DNA of 13,248 nucleotides from Scedosporium boydii (Eukaryota; Ascomycota; Sordariomycetes; Microascales; Microascaceae). Both the position numbers and the translations under genes were made by a program. The notes below the pieces were generated by a model, which did no database searches, was not told the origin of the DNA, and was given only the letters and a program-made list of their open reading frames with translations. Positions within the stretch are counted from its first letter, which is position 1; each line of letters opens with the position of its first letter. Where the stretch lies: the NCBI GenBank assembly GCA_002221725.1, contig NJFT01000417.1, forward strand, positions 1-13,248, given 5' to 3'. Positions 1 through 8,039 of this stretch are shown here, in pieces.

Positions 1-2
1 AT

Positions 3-104
3 GGGGAGGGATATTCGAGGGGGAGAGGGAGGGGACGGGGGAGGGATGGGGCGGGGGAGTATGAGCTTGCGAGGATGGGGGAGGAGGATCCGAGGTTGAA
101 GTAG
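3..104 (+). CDS. 3' end of a truncated gene with an RG-rich C-terminal tail
   Basis: Frame 3 is open from the window edge to a TAG at 102-104 and encodes about 33 residues. The peptide begins GEGYSRGRGRGRGRDG and continues into a charged end finishing EEDPRLK. Repeated Arg-Gly pairs like these are typical of RNA-binding and nucleolar proteins, where they bind RNA and are targets of arginine methylation. The sequence just after the stop turns abruptly T/GT-rich, as in fungal 3' untranslated regions, which supports a real gene end. The upstream part lies outside the window, so neither the family nor the splice structure can be determined. The alternative is G-rich intergenic DNA that happens to be open. 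The call rests on an open frame, a plausible tail composition and the composition change at the stop. Confidence 0.45.
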   Translation, partial: GEGYSRGRGRGRGRDGAGEYELARMGEEDPRLK

Positions 105-637
105 AGGGTGGGGGGTTTGACAGCTTTTGGCTTTTTACTAGATGGCTGTTTTCTTGTTCTTGTATGAATGGTATTCTTGACCGTGTTGGTTGGCGGCTTG
201 CATTGTTTGGAGTTTTTGGTGGCGAGGTCTTGAGGACGGCGTCTGTTCTATCTCTCTGATTTTGGAGTGTATTACTATTATACTTGTTGCTTCTCTCGGC
301 AAGGTTTGAGGTATAAATATTAATAGATGGATGGGAATGAGACTTGATTGGGATTTTTATTTGGTGCCCTGCTTGATGAATCGCTGGCTATGGGTGATGG
401 TGCCTACCAACGAGAGTCATATCAGAAGGATCTTGAGAAACGACATGGGCTGCTTGTTTTTCATGGGTAGGATCAACAGGAGAGAAGGACTACTTCTAAT
501 TCTCAATAAGCGATGGTGAACGAACAAACGTCAAGACAGATGAGGTTTCCGCCCACGCCGCCTCAACATCAGACCCTCCCTGAATTTCACTGAATCCCAA
601 ATTCCTCACCAGACCAAACGCCCCGGGTCTCCAGCCG

Positions 638-752
638 AAAGAGAAGAAGAAAAATAAAATAAAAATAAAACTAAAACTAAAAAAAAATATTCGTCCATTT
701 GCCCGCAAGTCCTTTTTGCTCTTTTTTTTTTTTCTTTTTTTTTTTCCCTTTT
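638..752. repeat. A-tract / T-tract homopolymer block
   Basis: An A-rich purine stretch at about 638-690 (gaagaagaaaaataaaat-type sequence ending in a run of nine A) is followed by a pyrimidine stretch at 711-752 that includes runs of 12 and 11 T. Poly(dA:dT) blocks of this kind disfavour nucleosomes and commonly mark fungal promoters. No open frame that looks like a gene follows within 1 kb on either side, so its role here is unclear. Confidence 0.6.
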
Positions 753-2080
753 GCTACTGACGACCCTGTTCTCCCTGAACGCTTTCCGGCCGCTACTCGC
801 AGGTTTATCAGTCGAGGTACGCAGCCCTTGCCACTTGGGCGTTCAGACAGCTGGGGGATCTCCCTGTATCGTTCGTGGTCTTGGTTTTTTTTCTTTGCCA
901 CTTGACCTCCTCTCTCTCGTTGTTCCGCCTCGGCGTAGTTCAGGTAAATTAAAACTGACAGCCTGGGTTGAAAGGAGCTCAAGGCATCTGAACGAGAGCT
1001 CGTAAGCTATCCTAGTCGGACGCAATAGAGTACCTGCTCCGAGGCATGCGTCGTGCCGAATGATACATGCAGGGGAAGATGATATACGAAATAGACGTCG
1101 AGATTCCCCTCCCGGTGACGTCTCCTCCGCCCGGGGGTATTATTCAGGGCGGGCCGGAGAGGGGGGAAGGGAGGGTAGGACGGCTTCTTTCGTCGAGGAC
1201 TGGCCGCGCATGCCAAAGTACGATGCCGGTAATTGCATCCGGGCCACAGAGCCCGGCCTGCTTCCTTGGATTAAACGTGCAATTATTGGAAAGGGCATGG
1301 GAGCTGTCGTCATGGTGCCAGTCAAATATCACCGGTGAAGGAGGCCATCACTCAGCGCCTCGCAGGACTGATGCAGCATTTGATGTAATCGCCTGGCGCT
1401 TACCCCCCTGCGCCAGTACAGGAGAGCACGCAGAACCCATGCGCTCAGGCACGTATCCGAGTCCGAGTTGCTGGCTATCGAAGATTCCCGTGTTTTTGTG
1501 ACTTGTCTCTGGACGAGTAAGGGTACCAAAGCGATGTCGCCAGCACGCCCGAAATAGAATGGAATCCTCAATGACATCAATCACCGTCAAGTCCACAGCC
1601 CGAGTTCTCCTGCATCCTTTCCAGAATGGCTATCTTCTCAACGAGGTCCAACTCACCGGCCTACAAAGCGATGCAGCAGACATTGAAGCGAAAGGTACAG
1701 AGATGGCGGGTTCGGCACCGCGTGTCAGAACGGGGGGATATAAGGCTCTTCTTACGCCGTAGTACTGCGGAAGAGACGGGTCATACTGGAATGGGCGCAA
1801 AATAATCGGAAACCATTCCACAACGGCGCACAAGCACGCCGTGAGGGGTTGAAGGGGTGAGGAGGAGGTGAATTTCACCATCTCCATGCCCGCAGCATTA
1901 CACAGACGTCAGGGTATGGTCCCCGGGTAGGGGGTGGTATTACTGAATACCTGCATAGCCCATGCTCGACCGAGCGTTCTGTGGGTGGTATTCCCAGGTC
2001 TCTATGCATACCGAGAATGAAGGAGCGCCGGGGGACGGTGGGATAGTTTCTCCTGTCACCTGCAGTCCTGTGGATGATTC

Positions 2081-2232
2081 TATAAATGAGAGAGATCAAT
2101 ATGACGACATTGAAGCATGGGATGGACATGAATAAATCAATGATGCATCCCTCGCGTCCAAGCAGCCCAGACGCAAACACCTTTGCTCATCAACTCCTCC
2201 CTTCCCAGCTTCCCGCCTTTCTCTTTTTAACT
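2081..2232 (+). promoter_or_regulatory. Probable promoter region of the rhodopsin-like gene
   Basis: A TATAAAT motif lies at 2081-2087. It is followed by a pyrimidine-rich stretch at about 2187-2229 (runs of CTCC, CCTT and CTTTTT), typical of fungal core promoters and transcription start regions. The start codon of the downstream gene is at 2397, so a 5' leader of roughly 150-200 nt would result. This is assigned by motif and position only; no transcript evidence is available. Confidence 0.35.
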
Positions 2233-2286
2233 CCATAAGCCCCCTTTGGGCCTGTACAGCACTCTCTCGTTGAACTTTAATCTCGT

Positions 2287-2303
2287 CCCATTAGCCTAAT
2301 GGG
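2287..2303. repeat. Perfect 17-nt palindrome upstream of the rhodopsin-like gene
   Basis: The sequence CCCATTAG-C-CTAATGGG is an exact inverted repeat with 8-nt arms around a single central C. It lies 94 bp before the ATG at 2397. Its position between the pyrimidine tract and the start codon suggests either an operator bound by a dimeric transcription factor or a hairpin in the 5' leader. No known factor is assigned. Confidence 0.7.
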
Positions 2304-2396
2304 TCGGTAACGATGTGGACCAGAGACTCTATCACTCTCTCGAGCTTGGAACTCACGATTATCGCGCATTGAATACACCTCTCATTCTTAGCCATC

Positions 2397-3859
2397 ATGG
2401 AGTCCGAGGCCGTAGTCGAAAGCAATATCAGAAACGAGGCAGGCGTTTTTCTAACAATCGCCGCCACTTCGACGGGACTAGCTCTTCTCTTCGTCGCCGC
2501 CAGGATCTACAGCAGGGCCATATCCATCCGAAGATACGGCGTCGATGACTATCTCTGCTTGATCTCGATTGTACGTTAGATTGCGTGTCAGATCCAGATC
2601 CAGTGTGTGTATTATTGCGCCATAACGAGTCCCATTGAACGAGAGTCTAAGAAAGGGAGAGTTCCTAGACCATCGGTTTACTCTACCTCGCATTCGTTTC
2701 CGTCGCCCTTACTCTCGGCGGCGACAAGCACGTAAACTCTCTCACTCAGGCACAATACGGCCGCGTCCTCTACTTTACCATCATAGCCTTCGTCCCCGGC
2801 GTCCTCTCCTTTACCGTGCCAAAATTCGCCGTCGTCGTACTCCTTGTCAAAGCCCTTCAACCGGGTCCCTTTCACCGAACTGTAATGTGGGTTCTGTCGG
2901 TCGTTTATGGCCTCGGCGTTGTCGTCATGTTGATTCTCAACTTTGTGCAATGCTCGCCGGTACAGACGCAGTGGCTGGCAGCGGAAGGAAAGTGCTGGGA
3001 TGGAAGGATTCTCGTCACGTACGGACTGGTTATTGGAGGTAAGTGCTTGCTGGTCTTCCTCATCCGAGAGCAAGGCGGCGAGGACTTGTATTCCTACTAA
3101 TCGATTTTCCAGTTCTTTCTGTGCTTTTTGACTTTTACCTTGCTCTCTACCCGACTGTCGTGTTGGCGAGGCTTTCGATGAACTGGAAGAAGAAGCTGGC
3201 CCTATCATTTTCTCTGGGATTCGGCTATTGGTATGGAAATGATGCGACTTCCTCAAAATGGGACGTATTGGGCTAAAAGAAGACGCAGTGCTGGTGCCGT
3301 CGCAATTTACAAGTGCACGACCTTGACCCATCTCCGAGGGCAGAAGGAGTTTCCATGTACGACGCTGCGTAGACTCCCCCTAACTATCGTGCCTAAGCTG
3401 ACGCTGGAGTTGCATCTAGTTGCTCTCAACGACGTAATGCTCTGGACAAAGTCAGTCATATCCAACGTCAACGAAAATCAAGCTCATGCCATGCCAGCGC
3501 AAACTAACACCGCGCTCTCAAACAGCATCGAAGCGAACTGCGTACTCATTGGCGCCTGCATCCCAACCCTCTACCCCCTTCTGGTCAAGATTTTCGGAGT
3601 CTCAGCCCTTGGCGGCAGCTCGCCCTTCTACCCGAGGGGCCGAAGACCTCCTCCTTCCGCCGCTCCCCACAACTTGAAGGCGCAGCGGTTGCACGTTCTT
3701 ACGATCGGGTCGCATTCGATACGAAGGAAGCCAGTCTTGGACGACTTGGGTAGTGTAGACGGGAAGGAGAATGAGAGTAGTGAAGTCGTGAACCATCCCG
3801 GCAGTGCGTATTCAGGGATCAGTGGACAGAAGTACCATCAAGAGTTCTATGTAGTTTGA
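2397..3859 (+). CDS. Fungal rhodopsin-like (PTH11/SAT4-type) seven-TM membrane protein
   Basis: I read six exons: 2397-2570, 2669-3038, 3113-3230, 3289-3356, 3420-3450 and 3526-3859. Introns are 98, 74, 58, 63 and 75 nt, all GT...AG; branch-like CTAAT and CTAAC motifs are visible in introns 2, 3'-5 and 5. The phases join without a stop to give 364 aa, the usual length of this family. Seven hydrophobic segments are predicted, at about residues 16-37, 52-75, 92-118, 129-152, 171-201, 209-232 and 253-277. Family-like landmarks are R-(Y/x)-GVDDYL after TM1, the paired cysteines C153 (in VQCSP) and C167 (in GKCWD), AGAVAIYKCTT in TM6 and LWTNIEANC before TM7. The C-terminal tail of about 85 residues is polar and probably cytoplasmic. 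The start ATG has a favourable context and is the first in frame. Relatives include putative surface receptors such as PTH11 and proteins of secondary-metabolite clusters, but most members have no known ligand, and this one lacks the N-terminal CFEM domain of PTH11. Family assignment is confident; a receptor role is inference. Confidence 0.88.
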
Positions 3860-4097
3860 TGTTGTTAAAGATCGAAGTAGAGCCGACCAGGCTCAGTGTC
3901 TCGAACTGTCTAGGGTCCCGAACCCTAGGCTTGATCTCCGTGTCTCCATCTTCGCCTTAGATTTCTTCGCTGGCATTTGGTTTGACAGGCACATGTGGAA
4001 AGGGAATCCTTTTCAGAATCTGTTTATCTTCATAACAATGGCAAGAATCTACCATCGCCGACATCTTCTGTAGCGGCTCCTACGTCCGGCTCTCTGT
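3860..4097. other. Convergent intergenic spacer (both 3' ends)
   Basis: The 238 bp between two convergent stop codons must hold the 3' untranslated regions and polyadenylation sites of both neighbouring genes, so their transcripts may overlap. The only notable structure is the hairpin at 3910-3928. No gene is seen. Confidence 0.6.
3910..3928. repeat. Inverted repeat / hairpin between convergent genes
   Basis: CTAGGGT and ACCCTAG form a perfect 7-bp stem around the 5-nt loop CCCGA, 51 bp downstream of the rhodopsin-like gene stop. The transcript of either strand could fold it. It could assist 3'-end formation, but fungal polyadenylation does not require hairpins. The arms resemble telomere-type TAGGG units only by composition; there is no tandem array. 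Confidence 0.6.
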
Positions 4098-6386
4098 CTA
4101 CCAATAGTCCTCTCCCATCTTCAGTTTCGACAACCCTTCTTCTTTGCCTTCAAGCGCCAGCGTCACATTTCCAGAAGGCATCGCTCGTACTGAAACCTGT
4201 CTCCTCCACAAACTTTTGTCCGAGGCCTGCACCCCCTGGCCGGCAAGTTCAGCAGGACTCCGCGACGTCCACGCCAGCACCAACAGGTCCTGCAAATCAT
4301 CCCAGGTCACGATAGTAGCGACTTGGCGGAAACCGACAAACAAACAATACGCAAGCAAGACGAGAACATAAGCCAAGATGACTACCAGAGCAAAGTTCCG
4401 CGGACCTCCGGGCAGGCCGAATCCGTACCCGTATCTCTCGGCGTTAAAATCCCATGCCACGTACCTCGCTCTCGCATCTGCGAGGTGCTCACTCGGTGAG
4501 TGGCCAAGGTCCCTTGCGGAACCATCCACTCCGACGGCAGTGCCATTCTCGAAAAGTTCATAGTCCATTGCAGCTGGGCCCTGTTGAGCTTGTAGACCCG
4601 CCAGAAAAGTCGTGTTCGTCTTGGCATCCCGTCTGAAGAGTGCGGGTTCTACCGTGGCTGCTCCAGCCCGTGAGATTCCGTTGGCGATGATCGCGCCCGT
4701 GAACTTCTCCAGGGTAAGCTGCACCACGCGGTCGCCATCCTCCTCAGACGACTGACTGCTCCCTGGGCCGAAGATCTTCCATTCTCCCGTCTCGTTTTTA
4801 TAGTTCAGTAACAGAGCCATCATGAGTGTCCCGACATTCATGATCTCCTCCTGTGGCTCTATATCCTTTTTACTGGCTCCCTCGCTGGTGGTGTTTTTCT
4901 TGCCATACCCTAGATTCACGTACCGCAACCAAGATTTATCAATCTGAATCATGGGTCCAACCGTGGGATGCTTGGCATTCGTCTTCCAGTCAGCCTCGGA
5001 GGCGAAGACACTCAGGTCAGTCACATTGCTCTCGATAATATCGGTGTTGCTCGGGTCGACTGCCAAGGTCGTTGGAATCCAATGAGCAATGTAGCTGCAA
5101 GCCGCAAAGCGAACCCCGATCTCGCCGCCTTGAAGATACGGTAATCGCGCGGTGTATATCACGGACGATATAGCGTCGCCCTCCCAGTCCGCCTCTTCGT
5201 CACTTGTCACCGTATCGAACGCCTGCCAGGCACCGTCCTGCTTTCCGAGTATCCCCTTCCCAATATTCCATTTTCCAAACAGCTTCCTCATGCGATGACA
5301 GTTATCATCATCTTCTGTCGTAAAACAGTTGAGTGAACTGGAGGGAAACCACATCTTCGGAATGTCCGAAACATTTGCGTAATTACGCAAATTCCACACA
5401 TCGCACTTCGCGTTCACCAAAGGCTCGTAGAAAATGGAGGAAGATGAAGAAGCTAGTCTGTATACCTCTGTAGAAGAGACGCTTCCGACGTCGTGTGAAC
5501 GAATGTAGCTCTGAAGTTGTCCCGCAGTTCCAGCAGCCAACGCCGTTACCACGGACATGAACGTCCCTGACGATCCATCGGAATGAGAGTATAGTCGACG
5601 ACTGCTCACACCGGGGGGATCTTTGAAAGTGATGTTGTCTGGGATCCCCGAGTGTTGCCATCCAGCAGCCCATGTGAAGATTTCAGAGTACCCGGCGGCG
5701 GGACACTTGGTGAACAGGATGCCTTTGTTTTCCAGGCAGATTGTTTCGTTGCTCCACAGGTCCTCGTTGAGAACTTGCGGCCATAACTCTTCTGGGGGGT
5801 CAAGGAAAATCGGCATCTGAACCTTGGAGAAAGGAGATGGGAGAGAGAACCATCCTAATTCGGGAACAATGAGGATGGCAGAGGCAGGACCGACAAGAAC
5901 AGAGAGAAGCGTATTGACCAGGAGCAGGATGGATAAAAGTAGCGGTCCCTTGTTGTTTGTAACAAAGCCGCTCCAGTATCTCGGATCGGTTAGATACTTG
6001 ATGTCTCCGACGCGATACGCACCCGAGACGAGGCCCAGAGGGACTCCATTGTCGACGAGTTGTCTCTTGAAGACCTTGAGGGTGATGGCCGCTAGAGAGG
6101 CAACGACGAAGAGTTCGTAGAGCTTCGCAGCCAGCTGCAACGAGTTTTGTACGGTATTGGCGGATGTTTTCCTGTCAAGCCCACTAGGAGGGAACCAGTA
6201 GACTCGGAGGAAGTTGATTAAGAGAATAAAGAATGTGAGAATTAATGGGACAATGTGTACTGCAGAAGTCTGCAGCCCATGGTATTTTCCCTGGATGACT
6301 TTGGTAGGGTTTATCATGGATATAAGGGGCGCTTCGTCTGAATCCGATTGCCTTATGGGATCTGCCTTTGCCATGGCGGGCGACAT
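4098..6386 (-). CDS. Large fungal membrane protein of unknown function, about four TM segments
   Basis: A single long exon encodes 762 aa from the ATG at 6386 to the TAG at 4098-4100. The frame stays open a little further upstream to a stop near 6453-6455 without another ATG, and a second in-frame ATG at 6374 sits in a better context (GCCATGG), giving 758 aa; either could be used. Hydrophobic segments lie at about residues 42-64, 86-105, 148-174 and 664-687. Between the third and fourth is an ectodomain of about 490 residues with many N-X-S/T sequons (NET, NIT, NVS, NVT, NTT, NGT) and several cysteines, as expected for a glycosylated extracytoplasmic domain. The AAKLYELFVVASLAAI and VPLGLVSGAYRVGDIKYL segments and the post-TM4 motif WDDLQDLLVLAW match my recollection of an uncharacterised family widespread in ascomycetes. 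No catalytic motif is recognisable. It is convergent with the rhodopsin-like gene and not obviously co-regulated with it. Confidence 0.85.
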   Translation of the reverse strand: MSPAMAKADPIRQSDSDEAPLISMINPTKVIQGKYHGLQTSAVHIVPLILTFFILLINFLRVYWFPPSGLDRKTSANTVQNSLQLAAKLYELFVVASLAAITLKVFKRQLVDNGVPLGLVSGAYRVGDIKYLTDPRYWSGFVTNNKGPLLLSILLLVNTLLSVLVGPASAILIVPELGWFSLPSPFSKVQMPIFLDPPEELWPQVLNEDLWSNETICLENKGILFTKCPAAGYSEIFTWAAGWQHSGIPDNITFKDPPGVSSRRLYSHSDGSSGTFMSVVTALAAGTAGQLQSYIRSHDVGSVSSTEVYRLASSSSSIFYEPLVNAKCDVWNLRNYANVSDIPKMWFPSSSLNCFTTEDDDNCHRMRKLFGKWNIGKGILGKQDGAWQAFDTVTSDEEADWEGDAISSVIYTARLPYLQGGEIGVRFAACSYIAHWIPTTLAVDPSNTDIIESNVTDLSVFASEADWKTNAKHPTVGPMIQIDKSWLRYVNLGYGKKNTTSEGASKKDIEPQEEIMNVGTLMMALLLNYKNETGEWKIFGPGSSQSSEEDGDRVVQLTLEKFTGAIIANGISRAGAATVEPALFRRDAKTNTTFLAGLQAQQGPAAMDYELFENGTAVGVDGSARDLGHSPSEHLADARARYVAWDFNAERYGYGFGLPGGPRNFALVVILAYVLVLLAYCLFVGFRQVATIVTWDDLQDLLVLAWTSRSPAELAGQGVQASDKSLWRRQVSVRAMPSGNVTLALEGKEEGLSKLKMGEDYW

Positions 6387-8039
6387 CGAGGCGAGTGACG
6401 AGGAAGAACTCAATGATTTTCCATTGGGGCAATAAACACGATAAGGAGGATTTTAATAATCAAAGAGGAAAATAAGAGTTTAGGAACCGCCTGCTCATCC
6501 CTCAGTTTGTTCCCCAAAATGCAGCGAGGACACGGATTGTGATTTACATTGTGATAAGGTTGTGAGGGATCAGGAGGATCACTGCGCATGATGCTATTTT
6601 CGGTTTCAGATGGACGCACTACTACTAGACGAAATTTAATGGCGCCTCTTGAATTTCTTCAGTGACATTTCGTCTCGGCCGCCTCGGGAGACCGCTGCGG
6701 CCACGGCCTTTGGGGGGAGGCGCTTAAAGAATCCTTGGCGGTTTCACCACATGCACGTTGGCGAAGCCGGGAAATGGGTGACGGCTGTCATTCGTGCATG
6801 TGTGATGCCGCTGCATGCATTATGACCACTCTTCTGGATCAACAATGAACCCTTGCTGTCGGGGTGTTCCAAACCACCACACTATGCGCCTCTCACGATC
6901 ACTGCAGGATATTAGAACACTGCCATTCGTCACGAATAGCCATTATTGGCCCTAGAGAAATGCATGGGGGATTCAGTGTGTTGGCCAAACTCAGGGCCAT
7001 CGCAACAGCCGCTGGTGCCCTGGTCGATAAATGGTCCTGCAAATGTCGATGATGAGACCGATAGCTCGCGGGCACGCAAACCCTGTGGCGTCTGGCTAGG
7101 CTTTGAGCTCGGTTTGCCAAGATGGGGAAGTTGTTTCTCGTTGGGCCAAACACATCAAAATTGCTACGCAGCATGACGAGGACCTACGCGTTGGGTCTAA
7201 ACTCGTGCAATGGAATGTCAAAGTACTATTCTTGTTTGCCTTGAAGATCAGCTTTAAGCGCAAGTTTAGGCAGCGATCCAGCTTTCTCATGAGAGGAGGA
7301 AAGAGTAGAATCGCTTCTGAGCTGAACTTGTTACTTGGAAAGGCAAGTAGATGGCCCTGCTGAGCCACGGCGGGCCGGGGGAAGGAATATTATCCAAGCT
7401 ACAGCAGTCTAATCAATACTCATAAATTCCGTCTCTAGCATATCGGAATTTGGAATTTGTTAACAATTCGGTACTATGGACTCCAAAAGATCATTGTTTT
7501 ATATATGAAAGGGGGCTCTAAGAGGAGGGTGGGGAGATTCCAACTTACTCTCTTAAACCTATCATCGTTCTCTAACCTCTCGTTTCTTGCGAGTCCTCTC
7601 CCTTTATCTGAACGGCTAACAGGGAGCGATGCTCCTAGTGCCGGGTCCATGATAAACACTGCGTCCTGTCGGGTGCTACGAATTATGCCGCCATCGCCAT
7701 ATGAACGGCATCCGGCGGTAGCTAAGATATCTATAGACGAGCCGAGTGCCCTTAGTCTATGCGCAGCCTATATATATATATATTCTTCTCGGCTCTTCTC
7801 CATGCCCATTTCCCATGGCTTTGATATAGGATGGTTAATCTTCCCAGCCGGGTCGATGATTTATATTCGTGGTTTTGCGTGGCATACGGCATCAACGATC
7901 ACTGCCACATGTTGAGAATTGGGACATACTTCGTAGTATCCCGGTAACAATAGTGAACAATTAAGCGTGGCAAACCAGGGGGAGGTCCTGATTTCGTTTG
8001 GGTTTCTCTAAAGACTCTCTCACCTTGACTCAGACGCCC
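6387..8039. other. 1.65-kb intergenic region
   Basis: This lies between the start of the membrane-protein gene and the stop of the ATPase gene, both on the - strand, so it should contain the promoter of the former (toward 6387) and the 3' untranslated region of the latter (toward 8039). A CCAAT sequence on the - strand occurs at about 6422-6426, but it is too near the ATG to be a normal CCAAT box. Short open frames at 6899-7174, 7096-7368 and 7457-7915 resemble no protein I know and lack supporting splice structure. The region also holds a TA repeat at 7769-7783 and a 10-nt palindrome TTGTTAACAA at 7457-7466. I see no transposon remnants or RNA genes. Confidence 0.55.
7769..7783. repeat. Short TA dinucleotide repeat
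   Basis: Fifteen bases of uninterrupted alternating T and A, a simple-sequence tract in the intergenic region. It may be length-polymorphic between strains. No function is indicated. Confidence 0.8.

Larger units (their letters stand above)
105..2396. other. Long intergenic region, no convincing gene
   Basis: About 2.3 kb separates the RG-tail gene end from the rhodopsin-like gene. The first 400 bases are T/G-rich and probably hold the 3' untranslated region of the upstream gene, with a TATAAATATTAATA stretch near 312-325. A homopolymeric A/T block lies at 638-752. Positions 1000-2100 are mixed-composition DNA with several short open frames but no recognisable protein and no convincing exon chain. 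The last 200 bases before 2397 form the promoter of the downstream gene. An unannotated non-coding transcript is possible but cannot be shown from sequence. Confidence 0.6.

Noticed and set aside
677..982. - strand frame with a poly-Lys run
   Set aside because: The Lys run is just the T-tract read on the other strand; the rest has no protein-like features.
1067..1501. 144-codon + strand open frame
   Set aside because: No recognisable domain, no promoter or splice context, odd composition; overlapping frames on both strands are similarly open, as expected by chance in GC-rich DNA.
1932..2008. Direct repeat ggtggtatt and a 7-nt inverted repeat tgcatag/ctatgca
   Set aside because: Short, spaced and without a linked gene; consistent with chance.
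3890..3930. tRNA or telomere-repeat remnant suggested by TCGAAC and TAGGGT/ACCCTA
   Set aside because: No cloverleaf can be drawn and there is no tandem repeat; the motifs are explained by one small inverted repeat.
6387..6413. Extension of the 762-aa protein to a TTG codon at 6413
   Set aside because: TTG is not a normal start in a fungal nuclear gene; the first in-frame ATG is at 6386.
6899..7368. Pair of - strand frames downstream of the ATPase gene
   Set aside because: Considered as extra exons or a relic gene; no family resemblance and the ATPase gene ends with a complete domain and stop at 8040.
7457..7915. 152-codon + strand open frame
   Set aside because: Passes through the TA repeat (alternating Tyr-Ile), resembles no family and has no neighbouring exons.
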